DNA from: LDYB01 sp037442385
GTDB lineage: Bacteria > Armatimonadota > Fimbriimonadia > Fimbriimonadales > GBS-DC
DNA: 13,900 nucleotides
Direction of reading: 5' to 3'
Assembly: GCA_037442385.1 (NCBI GenBank)
Contig: JBBIQJ010000055.1
Coordinates: 1 to 13,900, forward strand
Shown here one piece after another: positions 7,101 through 12,694 of this stretch. Under the pieces are notes generated by a model. It made no database searches. It was not told the DNA's origin and worked only from the letters and a program-made list of their open reading frames with translations. How positions within the stretch are numbered: position 1 is the first letter of the stretch; each line of letters starts with the position of its first letter. Position numbers and translations under genes: made by a program.

Positions 7101-8097
7101 CGGTCATGAACTCGAGGGTAAGAGATTGATACTCGCCGACCAAACCATCTGCTTGTAACCAGCCCGCCAATGCACACTCAGAGACGACTATCTCATCGGC
7201 TTCGGAGGTATAAGTGCGCGGCAGGTTGGCGTACACCCGCATGAGCATCCCTGGTTTGAGCTCATCCACGCGGCACCATTCGAGACGGCGTGTTTGGCGC
7301 GTGGTGTGCGCACACACCAGATGGTCTCCCGTCGCCTCGATGCTGAACCCATCGTTCAGCGTTATCCGATAAACAGGCTTACGACCATTGTGCTTTACAG
7401 CAATCACAGGTGTCAATCCCTGACTATCGTACACGGGAAGACCGATGAGTCTCTTTTCCACAATCTCACCGATGGGCATAGGACCGTACAGAGTGTTGAC
7501 CATCGCGTGGTAAGGCTGGCACGCCGAGCATTGCGGGCGCGGCTCAATCCCGACATTGAACCAGACGGGGCTGTTGAAAGCGGCGTACTGATGCAGGAGC
7601 AGATATTTCAACTCGTCGCGGAAGGCGTCGGCGTCCTCCTCGCTGGCGAAGTAGCGCATCTCGCGTCCCCAGCGCGAAATGGTGTCCACCACACGCCCAA
7701 TCACCTGACGCACGCTGGTCTCGCGCTCTGGGGTGCCCACCTGACCCCGGAAATATTTGGAGACCACTACATTCGTTGCCAGCTGCGACCAGAAGTGTGG
7801 CACCTCCACATCCTTTTGCTCAAACACCACCTCGCCGCGCTCGCCCGTAATCACCGCTGTGCGCTTCTCCCATTCCACCTGGTCGAACGGGTCCACGCCT
7901 GCCTGCGTGAAATAGCGTTTGAAGCGCAATCCCTTGCCACGATTAATCAGGTCAAACTTCTCGCGGGGTACATAGCCATAGCGTCGTGCTGTGCCGTTCG
8001 CAGTCGGCTTTTTCGACTCTTCTTTGGCAGTGGTCTCTACGACAGCGCCGTTCCTTGTTTCCACCATATCCAGCAGACCTTCTTCAGGGTTGAACAT
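4132..8097 (-). CDS. nrdJ: Adenosylcobalamin-dependent (class II) ribonucleotide reductase with intein
   Basis: The 1321-codon frame encodes a class II reductase plus an intein at residues 193-548; the spliced enzyme would have 965 residues. It reduces ribonucleotides to deoxyribonucleotides using a thiyl radical generated from coenzyme B12. Visible landmarks are the spliced redox Cys (QCSA joined to CFI, C549), the radical loop NPCSE (N755, C757, E759), the partner redox Cys in SCNLASLNL (C768), and APTGTIAFMMDCDTTGIEP near 940-958. The Cys-rich tail CPNCG...CLNCG (C1295, C1298, C1308, C1311, C1314, C1320) probably regenerates the active-site disulfide. No N-terminal ATP-cone is evident. A GAGGAGG ribosome binding site precedes ATG 8097. 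nrdR lies 39 bp upstream on the same strand, consistent with an operon; an intrinsic terminator follows. Confidence 0.96.
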   Translation of the reverse strand: MFNPEEGLLDMVETRNGAVVETTAKEESKKPTANGTARRYGYVPREKFDLINRGKGLRFKRYFTQAGVDPFDQVEWEKRTAVITGERGEVVFEQKDVEVPHFWSQLATNVVVSKYFRGQVGTPERETSVRQVIGRVVDTISRWGREMRYFASEEDADAFRDELKYLLLHQYAAFNSPVWFNVGIEPRPQCSACQPYHAMVNTLYGPMPIGEIVEKRLIGLPVYDSQGLTPVIAVKHNGRKPVYRITLNDGFSIEATGDHLVCAHTTRQTRRLEWCRVDELKPGMLMRVYANLPRTYTSEADEIVVSECALAGWLQADGLVGEYQSLTLEFMTVGDEEFEWVMTHLKRVFPNHHYRISEVTTKTLKEPCLRIRLYGEELRPFVEKYELLRHGAEMRVPKPVWTAPNEAVAAYLKSLFQADGYVAIHHPSAHIALALISRKLVEDIQLLLTRFGIYSRVRQKREKRPDRYDLWEVDISIASERQKFAEQIGFVSEHKQAKLLGSLRVKGKRRCQVRYQQIVSIEPVGEMDVYDIQTLSGQYLSNGVLVHNCFIVSVEDTMESILELAKTEGMIFKYGSGAGSNLSRIRGSQEYLSGGGRASGPVSFMRGFDAFAGVIKSGGKTRRAAKMVVLNIDHPDIVDFIECKAKEEQKAWALIEAGYDPGFNVPGGAYDSVFFQNANHSVRVTDEFMRAVEEDKEWCTIARTTGEVLGRYRARDLFRKIAEAAWICGDPGLQFHDTTNRWHTVKNSGPIEASNPCSEFVFLNDTSCNLASLNLMKFRLPDGSFDVEAYRAAVRTLITAQEIIVDNSAYPTERIADNSHNFRPLGLGYANLGALLMSLGLPYDSDEGRAYAGVLTAIMHGEAYRQSAIIARDCGAPFPGFELNREPMLEVMRMHADALNQIRADLVPPSLMDAARAIWEETLKLGVKHGYRNAQVTVLAPTGTIAFMMDCDTTGIEPDIALVKYKTLVGGGLLKIVNTTVPLALQQLGYTSEQIEAITKYIDEHDTIEGAPYLKEEHLPVFDCAFRPAKGKRSLPPMAHVKMMAAVQPFLSGAISKTVNMPNDATPEDIERIYMEAWKLGLKAIAIYRDGSKRTQPLSTKKPGEEQKPDQATVQIVERPVRRHLPDERRSITHKFSIAGHEGYITVGMYEDGRPGEIFVTMAKEGSVISGLMDAFATAISLALQYGVPLEKLVEKFSYTRFQPSGFTNNPQIPVATSIVDYIFRWLALKFLDHQPPQVQPLDEATLTAHATATQPEAMGLEGAKTEPTVSATPQGAKTTDWSKIVKLQQDAPPCPNCGMIMVRSGACHQCLNCGTSFGCG
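6454..7521 (-). mobile_element. Intein with LAGLIDADG homing endonuclease, inside nrdJ
   Basis: This in-frame insertion of 356 residues splits the conserved QCSACFI segment of NrdJ. It starts with Cys1 (residue 193 of the precursor, CQPYHAMVNTLYG) and ends with VLVHN (His547, Asn548), followed by Cys+1 (549). That is the full set of standard splicing residues. The block B TxxH motif is TGDH (256-259), and block F is VYDIQTLSGQYLSNG. Two dodecapeptide endonuclease motifs, LAGWLQADG (310-318) and LKSLFQADG (412-420), both keep the acidic residue, so the nuclease may be active. Self-splicing is required for a working reductase. Base composition looks less GC-rich than the surrounding extein, but this was judged by eye only. 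Confidence 0.95.
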
Positions 8098-8136
8098 TGC
8101 AGGAACCTCCTCTGAAAGGATATTGAGAAAGGCAGT

Positions 8137-8616
8137 TTATTGGCGCGATGCCGACGCGCGTTTTTGCATGCGGGTCAACATCTGCACCAGACGGTTGAAT
8201 TGCTGGGGGTCGTTGAACTCCTCATAGACCGATGCGAAGCGTACATAGGCAACGGGGTCAATCGCGAGGAGTTTTTCCATGACCATGCGTCCGATTTCGG
8301 TGCTGCTGATTTCGGACTCCATGCGGTTGTGGATTTCGTGTTCGATCTCATCCACGGCTTGCTCCAGCCGCTCCATACTGACGGGGCGCTTCCTGCAGGC
8401 AATTACCATGCCCCGCAGGACTTTTTCCCGGTCAAACGGCTCGCGGCGCCCATCTTTTTTGACGACCATCAGCGGACGCTCCTCGTAGCGCTCAAAAGTT
8501 GTGTAGCGTCGCCCGCAAGCAAGGCACTCCCGGCGCCGCCGAATGACCTGACCCTCCTGCGAAGGGCGCGAGTCCACCACATGGTCCTCATCCTTGCCAC
8601 AGTAAGGGCATCGCAT
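8137..8616 (-). CDS. nrdR: Transcriptional repressor NrdR
   Basis: This 159-residue protein is a standard NrdR. It has an N-terminal zinc ribbon (MRCPYCGKDEDHVVDSR, with CLACGRRYTTFE; C3, C6, C31, C34) followed by an ATP-cone domain (about 49-139, from LMVVKKDGRREPFDREKV). NrdR binds ATP/dATP through the cone and represses ribonucleotide reductase genes when dATP is abundant. The C-terminal tail (SASRQ) is short. It lies just upstream of nrdJ on the same strand with a 39-bp gap, so the repressor and its target probably share a transcript. The control region upstream carries two palindromes that fit tandem NrdR boxes, suggesting autoregulation. ATG 8616 begins directly with the conserved MxCPxC start. 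Confidence 0.97.
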   Translation of the reverse strand: MRCPYCGKDEDHVVDSRPSQEGQVIRRRRECLACGRRYTTFERYEERPLMVVKKDGRREPFDREKVLRGMVIACRKRPVSMERLEQAVDEIEHEIHNRMESEISSTEIGRMVMEKLLAIDPVAYVRFASVYEEFNDPQQFNRLVQMLTRMQKRASASRQ

Positions 8617-8633
8617 GGTATCACCCTAATGAG

Positions 8634-8651
8634 TTCCCAGATGTTTGGGAA
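8634..8651. promoter_or_regulatory. Putative NrdR box, start-codon-proximal copy
   Basis: The 18-bp inverted repeat TTCCCAGATGTTTGGGAA has 6-bp arms (TTCCCA/TGGGAA) and is centred at 8642.5. Its central 16 bp share size and architecture with the second palindrome at 8666-8681. It lies 17 bp before the nrdR start codon. Assignment to NrdR is inferred from position and pairing. Confidence 0.7.
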
Positions 8652-8665
8652 TTGAGCGCATAAAT

Positions 8666-8681
8666 CCCCTACATCTTGGGG
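8666..8681. promoter_or_regulatory. Putative NrdR box, promoter-proximal copy
   Basis: The 16-bp inverted repeat CCCCTACATCTTGGGG is centred at 8673.5, exactly 31 bp from the centre of the neighbouring palindrome (three helical turns). NrdR boxes typically occur as 16-bp palindromes in tandem at about this spacing. It sits at the expected transcription start of the promoter at 8690-8719, a good location for repression. Confidence 0.7.
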
Positions 8682-8689
8682 CTGCTTAT

Positions 8690-8719
8690 ATTATGACATG
8701 CCCCCGACCCGTTTGTCAA
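8690..8719 (-). promoter_or_regulatory. Promoter of nrdR-nrdJ
   Basis: On the minus strand TTGACA (8719-8714) and CATAAT (8695-8690) are 18 bp apart, the same spacing as in the tRNA promoter. Transcription would start near 8683 and run straight into the two putative NrdR boxes. The -35 lies in the loop of an inverted repeat (8701-8730). Confidence 0.72.
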
Positions 8720-8730
8720 GGGGTCAGGGG
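8701..8730. repeat. Inverted repeat enclosing the nrdR -35 box
   Basis: CCCCCGACCC (8701-8710) pairs with GGGTCAGGGG (8721-8730) at nine of ten positions, around a 10-base interval GTTTGTCAAG that contains the minus-strand TTGACA. It could be a second operator or a cruciform-prone site; no T-run follows to make it a terminator. Confidence 0.55.
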
Positions 8731-8771
8731 CCAAAAGGGGCAAATTTAACATTCTCTCCTGCCCCTTTGGC
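8730..8771. repeat. Imperfect inverted repeat upstream of serS
   Basis: GCCAAAAGGGGCA (8730-8742) and TGCCCCTTTGGC (8760-8771) are reverse complements apart from one extra A. They are separated by 17 bases, and the right arm ends 8 bp before the TACAAT hexamer of serS. A regulatory role is conceivable but not shown. Confidence 0.4.
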
Positions 8772-8777
8772 GCGACG

Positions 8778-8785
8778 GGTACAAT
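8778..8785 (+). promoter_or_regulatory. Probable -10 element of serS
   Basis: GGTACAAT ends 6 nt before the serS ATG, placing the transcription start at the start codon. No TTGACA-like -35 at 16-18 bp upstream is visible and no Shine-Dalgarno follows. Confidence 0.6.
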
Positions 8786-8791
8786 TGGGCT

Positions 8792-10069
8792 ATGCTGGAC
8801 TACCGTCGTTTGCGCAACGAGCCTGAGTTCGTTAAGGAGTCGCTGGCGAAACGGGGCTATGCCCCCTCGATGGTGGAGGAGTGGCTCGCTGTCGACACGC
8901 GCTGGCGCGAGCTGACCACGCAGGTGGAACAGCTCACTGCCGAGCAGAACCGTGTCTCTAAAGAGATTCCCCAGCGGAAAAAAGCAGGCGAAAATGTGGA
9001 GCCGCTCCTGACCCAGATGCGGGCGCTCAGTGAGCAAATCAAACAGCTCGAAGCTCAAAAGCGCGAGCTGGAATCTCAGCGGGAGCAGATGCTGTTAATG
9101 TTTCCTAACATCCCCCATGCCAGCACCCCAGTCGGCGCGGACGCCAGCCAGAATGTGGAGGTCCGTCGCGGCGGGCAGCCACACGCCTTCTCCTTTGAAC
9201 CCAAACCCCACTGGGAGATTGCCGAAAATCTCGGGTTGATAGACTTTGACCGCGGCGCCAAAATCAGCGGCAGCGGCTTTATGGTCTACACGGGCATAGG
9301 CGCACGGCTGGAACGCGCTCTCATCAACTTGATGCTGGATTTGCATGTCCGCGAACACGGCTACACGGAAATCTTTCCCCCGTTTCTGGTGCGCCCTGAG
9401 GTGATGGTGGGCACAGGTCAGCTGCCCAAGTTTGAGGAGGAGATGTACCACTGTGCCGACGACCCGCTCTACCTCATCCCGACTGCGGAAGTGCCTGTAA
9501 CCAACCTGTACCGGGAGGAGATTCTGAATGCTTCTGACTTGCCGCTAAACCTGGTAGCCTATTCACCCTGTTTTCGGCGTGAGGCGGGCGCGGCGGGCAG
9601 GCTCACGCGGGGGCTGTTGCGCGTGCATCAGTTCAACAAGGTAGAGCTGGTGAAGCTGACTCTGCCCGAAACTTCCTATGACGAGCATGAGCGCCTGCTG
9701 CGGGATGCGGAGACGGTACTCCAGCGACTGGAACTGCCCTATCGGATTATGGTGCTTTGCACAGGCGATCTGGGTTTCGCCGCCGCGAAGTGCTACGACT
9801 TAGAAGTGTGGTCGCCAGGAGTGCAACAGTGGCTGGAAGTGTCCTCCTGTAGCAACTTTGAGGACTTTCAGGCGCGGCGGGCGAACATCCGCTTCCGCAG
9901 GGAGCCGACCGCACGCCCGGAGTTTGTGCATACGCTGAACGCTTCGGGCGTTGCCACCCCACGCCTGATGGCAGCGATTCTTGAGAACTATCAGCAGGAA
10001 GACGGCTCGGTGGTCATCCCCCACGCCCTGCGACCCTACATGGACGGGTTAGAGGTGATCCGCCCCTGA
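8792..10069 (+). CDS. serS: Serine--tRNA ligase
   Basis: This 425-residue SerRS has normal bacterial length. The first about 105 residues form the antiparallel coiled-coil arm that contacts the tRNA-Ser variable arm (MLDYRRLRNEPEFVKESL, then heptad-like Glu/Gln/Arg-rich helices). The class II catalytic domain contains the TAEVP serine-site motif (231-235), motif 2 FRREAGAAG (261-269) continuing to RGLLRVHQF, EVSSCSNFEDFQARR (349-363), and motif 3 SGVATPRLMAAILENYQ (385-401). In many homologues the motif 2 loop reads AGRDTRG, whereas here it is AGRLTRG. The enzyme charges tRNA-Ser (and tRNA-Sec where present) in the cytoplasm. ATG 8792 follows a TACAAT hexamer by 6 nt with no Shine-Dalgarno, consistent with a leaderless mRNA. 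Its 3' end overlaps the convergent HxlR-type gene by 21 bp. Confidence 0.97.
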   Translation: MLDYRRLRNEPEFVKESLAKRGYAPSMVEEWLAVDTRWRELTTQVEQLTAEQNRVSKEIPQRKKAGENVEPLLTQMRALSEQIKQLEAQKRELESQREQMLLMFPNIPHASTPVGADASQNVEVRRGGQPHAFSFEPKPHWEIAENLGLIDFDRGAKISGSGFMVYTGIGARLERALINLMLDLHVREHGYTEIFPPFLVRPEVMVGTGQLPKFEEEMYHCADDPLYLIPTAEVPVTNLYREEILNASDLPLNLVAYSPCFRREAGAAGRLTRGLLRVHQFNKVELVKLTLPETSYDEHERLLRDAETVLQRLELPYRIMVLCTGDLGFAAAKCYDLEVWSPGVQQWLEVSSCSNFEDFQARRANIRFRREPTARPEFVHTLNASGVATPRLMAAILENYQQEDGSVVIPHALRPYMDGLEVIRP

Positions 10070-10408
10070 GTCGGCGTTCTGCTGGTCCCACTGCTCCGCG
10101 AACTGGCGGATGGTGCGCAACAGCTCCGCCAGCCGCTCGCCGCGCGGGGTGAACCGATACTCCACATGCGGCGGGATGGTGGGGTATGCAATCCTCTGAA
10201 GAATGCCGTACCGCTCCAGTTTGCGCACGCGCTCCTGAAGCACTTTGGGTGTTAGCCCCGGCAGGGCGCGTTCTAGCTGACCGGGGCGGCAAATACCCCG
10301 TGAGACAGCGTCCAGTATCTCCAGCGTCCACTTGCACTTGAGAATGTCGGTCAGACACGCATAGACTTCCGCGTGAGGATAGCCTTCCATTTCACGCGCA
10401 ATCTTCAT
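10049..10408 (-). CDS. HxlR-family winged-helix transcriptional regulator
   Basis: This 119-residue protein is typical of the HxlR (MarR-like) family. It has an N-terminal Cys (C18), the CKWTLEILDAVSRG segment replacing the common GKWTLLIL, and PGLTPKVLQERVRKLERYGIL as the recognition helix region. The wing IAYPTIPPHVEYRFTPRG is followed by a dimerisation helix with EQW. Family members often sense electrophiles or aldehydes through the N-terminal Cys, but the ligand and target here are unknown. Its ATG overlaps the recN stop as ATGA, and a GGAGG in the end of recN serves as ribosome binding site, so it is translated from the recN transcript. Its last 21 bases overlap the end of serS on the other strand. 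Confidence 0.9.
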   Translation of the reverse strand: MKIAREMEGYPHAEVYACLTDILKCKWTLEILDAVSRGICRPGQLERALPGLTPKVLQERVRKLERYGILQRIAYPTIPPHVEYRFTPRGERLAELLRTIRQFAEQWDQQNADSGADHL

Positions 10409-12069
10409 AGCGGAACCTCCTCGACCTGCTTTTGCAACAATTCGCGGGCATGCTGGAGAGCCGTTTCAGTCGCTTCTCCTGCGAGCATGCGGGCGATTTC
10501 CGCCACGCGCGCTTCGCCTTCCAGAGGCGTTATCGCGACACGAGTGCGCTCGCCCTCCACATACTTTTCAATCAGGAAGTGGGCGCCCGCGCGGCTGGCA
10601 ATCTGCGGCAGGTGCGTGATACAGAGAATCTGAAAATGCTCCGCCAGATGCGCCAGTTTCTCGCCCACATGGTATGCCGTGCGCCCGCCGAGACCCGCAT
10701 CGATCTCGTCAAACACAAGCGTCGGCACAGGTGAGGCGTTCGCCAGCACTGCCTTGAGCGCCAGCATCACGCGCGACATCTCGCCTCCCGAAGCAATCTT
10801 GTTGAGCGGGCGCGGCGGCTCGCCCGGGTTGGCGGAAAACAGGAATTCCACTGCATCCACGCCCGTCGAACCCATCGGCTTGGGGGCAATCGCAACCTCG
10901 AACAGGGCGCGTTCCATCGCCAGATCGCGCAGGTGCCGTTGCACCGCTTGTGCGAAGCGTTCCGCCCCTGCGCGGCGCATCTCCGAAAGTTGCGCACAGA
11001 GCTGCTCCGCTTCCGCCTGCGCCCGCGCCAGCTCCTGCTCAATCGCCTCGCGACGCTCCGATTGATGTTCCAGCGCTTGCAGTTTCCGTTCGGCTTCGTC
11101 GGCGTATGTTAGCACTGCTTCAATTGTGTCGCCATACTTGCGCTTGAGGCGCTTAATCAGCTCCAGCCGGGCAATCACCTGTTCCAGTCGTTCGGGGTCA
11201 TACTCCACCGTTTCGGTATACTGGCGCAGGGTGTGCGCGACTTCTTCCATCAGGGCGAGCGCGCTCTCCAGTTGCTCCTGTGTCTGGTTCATGCTGGGAT
11301 CAATTCGGCAGATTTCGCTCAGATTACGGCTGGCAGAGGCGGCGAGGTCATACGCGCTTCCCTCGCCTATCAGCCACTCGTAAGCGGCGCCCGCCAGCGA
11401 CAGCAGGCGCTCCGCATGGGTCAGCCGTCGCTCCTCTGTGAACAGGGCTTCTTCCTCGTCAGGGTTCAACTGTGCCGCGCGAATCTCCTCCACCTGAAAG
11501 CGATAGAGAGCCAGCATCTGCTCGCGCTCGCGTTCACGGGCAGTCAGTTCCTGGCGCTCGTTTTGCAGGCTCCGAAGTCGCTGCACGGCATCTTGCACGC
11601 GCGCCCGCAACTGCAGTGCAGACTCCCCCAGCCAGCGGTCCAGCAACTCTAAATGCTGGCTGGGTTTGAGCAGCGACTGGTGTTCATGCTGTCCGTGCAG
11701 GTCGACCAGCCGCTCGCCCAGCGCTTTGAGCGTGCCCAGAGGCACGGGTTGCCCATTTACCCGCGCTAGCGAGCGTCCCCCCGCCTGCACCTCGCGATAA
11801 AGATAGAGCGCGCCATCTTCCAGCTCAATCCCCAGGTCAGCGAGTTCCACTGAGGGCGGCGCCAGGAATACGGCGCTGACCTTGAGGCGATCGGCGCCAG
11901 CGCGAATCAGTGTCGGGTCGGCGCGGTCGCCCAGCACCAGCCCCAGCGCGTCCAGCAGAATCGACTTCCCCGCGCCTGTCTCACCCGTCAACACATTCAA
12001 GCCGGGCTGAAACTCTACCTCCAGCCTGTCAATAATCGCCAGATTCTCCACATACAGGCTCTGGAGCAT
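10405..12069 (-). CDS. recN: DNA repair protein RecN
   Basis: This 554-residue SMC-like ATPase has full family length. The N-terminal half-site has the Walker A motif GETGAGKS (29-36) and the DLHGQHEHQSLL Q-loop region (123-134). A long Glu/Arg/Leu-rich central section (about 150-400) is the coiled-coil arm. The C-terminal half carries the ABC signature SGGEMSR (427-433), Walker B TLVFDEIDAGLGG (450-462) and the ITHLPQIAS H-loop. RecN acts in the cytoplasm early in double-strand break repair and DNA end cohesion. ATG 12069 follows a GGTACAAT element by 8 nt, suggesting leaderless expression. I see no LexA-type box upstream, though the local SOS operator is unknown. It is the first gene of a two-gene unit with the HxlR-type regulator. 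Confidence 0.96.
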   Translation of the reverse strand: MLQSLYVENLAIIDRLEVEFQPGLNVLTGETGAGKSILLDALGLVLGDRADPTLIRAGADRLKVSAVFLAPPSVELADLGIELEDGALYLYREVQAGGRSLARVNGQPVPLGTLKALGERLVDLHGQHEHQSLLKPSQHLELLDRWLGESALQLRARVQDAVQRLRSLQNERQELTAREREREQMLALYRFQVEEIRAAQLNPDEEEALFTEERRLTHAERLLSLAGAAYEWLIGEGSAYDLAASASRNLSEICRIDPSMNQTQEQLESALALMEEVAHTLRQYTETVEYDPERLEQVIARLELIKRLKRKYGDTIEAVLTYADEAERKLQALEHQSERREAIEQELARAQAEAEQLCAQLSEMRRAGAERFAQAVQRHLRDLAMERALFEVAIAPKPMGSTGVDAVEFLFSANPGEPPRPLNKIASGGEMSRVMLALKAVLANASPVPTLVFDEIDAGLGGRTAYHVGEKLAHLAEHFQILCITHLPQIASRAGAHFLIEKYVEGERTRVAITPLEGEARVAEIARMLAGEATETALQHARELLQKQVEEVPL

Positions 12070-12077
12070 CGAGGGGA

Positions 12078-12085
12078 ATTGTACC
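12078..12085 (-). promoter_or_regulatory. Probable -10 element of recN
   Basis: On the minus strand GGTACAAT ends 8 nt before the recN ATG. The surrounding 15 bases, GGTACAATTCCCCTC, are identical to those upstream of miaA (12736-12750). Confidence 0.6.
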
Positions 12086-12122
12086 TGCTCCGGTGCGATA
12101 AACCCGGTATTACTCCAGATGA

Positions 12123-12160
12123 AGACGCTCTCCGCACAGTGGAGCGCTCACCGAGCGTCT
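12123..12160. repeat. Inverted repeat downstream of the toxin remnant
   Basis: AGACGCTC (12123-12130) and GAGCGTCT (12153-12160) are perfect 8-base complements with a 22-base interior that contains a further CTCC/GGAG pairing. It could end the minus-strand toxin-antitoxin transcript, but no T-run follows. The rest of 12070-12170 holds the recN promoter and no gene. Confidence 0.4.
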
Positions 12161-12170
12161 TGCGCCCGTT

Positions 12171-12440
12171 TTATCCCTCTGGCTCCAGCAAGGCACGCAG
12201 CTGCTCCCAAGTCCCCAGCCTCCACATCAGATGCCGCCAGCCCCGCCCGACTCATCTCCCCACGATTCGCAAGCCGATGCAATACCGCCACCACCTCTGC
12301 CAGCCCCAGCCACGCGCAAGCAATCCGACAGGCTGAATTGGCGGCAACATATTCCAGCAGCGCATGAACCGTCGCAAAACCAGGCGCCGCGACATAACGT
12401 TCGACCCACGCGCTGATTCCAGGTGGACCACCGGGTTCAC
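12171..12440 (-). pseudogene. PIN-domain (VapC-like) toxin remnant, frameshifted
   Basis: A GTG at 12440 overlaps the antitoxin stop (GTGA) and starts MNPVVHLE, the usual first strand of a PIN domain. The frame then fails: the continuation ISAWVERYVAAPGFATVHALLE...CAWLGLAEVVAVLHRLANRGEMS is in the next frame, without its own good start. Joined, these give the PIN pattern (L-D-T-S-A followed by a conserved Glu in LAEVV), but the first catalytic Asp and the Thr lie exactly at the break, as if one base had been lost near 12418. Downstream the original frame again looks coding (WRLGTWEQLRALLEPEG, stop TAA 12173-12171), suggesting a second lesion or internal deletion. The total of about 89 codons is shorter than the usual 120-140. 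Intact PIN toxins are Mg-dependent RNases; this one is probably inactive. Confidence 0.65.
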
Positions 12441-12694
12441 TCCTGGCGCATCGCCTGAATGAGCTGGCTCGCCTTAGTGGGAGCAAGCGCTTGCGCAGCT
12501 TGCTGGCGTGCCTCTTCAAGGGAGGGCAACGGCTCGGTGAGGTTCAGTTGCCAGAGGGCGCAGAGTCGGTCAAAGAGGGGGTCGGTAGCAGGATGCAAAT
12601 CCACCTCCACCTGCGTGCCATCGGGCAAAGGCGGTTCCTGCTCCAGCTCTATCGTGCGCCCACGTATGACTCCGCGTAACCCCATTGCGCTCAC
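12437..12694 (-). CDS. AF2212-like (DUF104) antitoxin family protein
   Basis: This small protein has 85 residues from GTG 12694, or 82 from ATG 12685. It begins with GLRGVIRGRTIELEQEPPLPDGTQVEVDL, the compact beta-rich domain of DUF104/AF2212-like antitoxins. The rest is a helical, Gln/Ala-rich tail (EEARQQAAQALA, AMRQE) of the sort that binds and blocks a PIN toxin. The gene is followed with a 4-bp overlap by a PIN-domain remnant, the expected toxin partner. The start is uncertain. The GTG lies 8 nt after a TATCCT hexamer (leaderless option). The internal ATG has a weak GGGTGAG upstream. With the toxin broken the antitoxin may now be an orphan. It is transcribed divergently from miaA. Confidence 0.75.
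   Translation of the reverse strand: MSAMGLRGVIRGRTIELEQEPPLPDGTQVEVDLHPATDPLFDRLCALWQLNLTEPLPSLEEARQQAAQALAPTKASQLIQAMRQE

Noticed and set aside
8701..8791. T-box riboswitch in front of serS
   Set aside because: The probable -10 is only 6 nt from the start codon, so there is no leader RNA in which a T-box could form, and no T-box consensus is seen.
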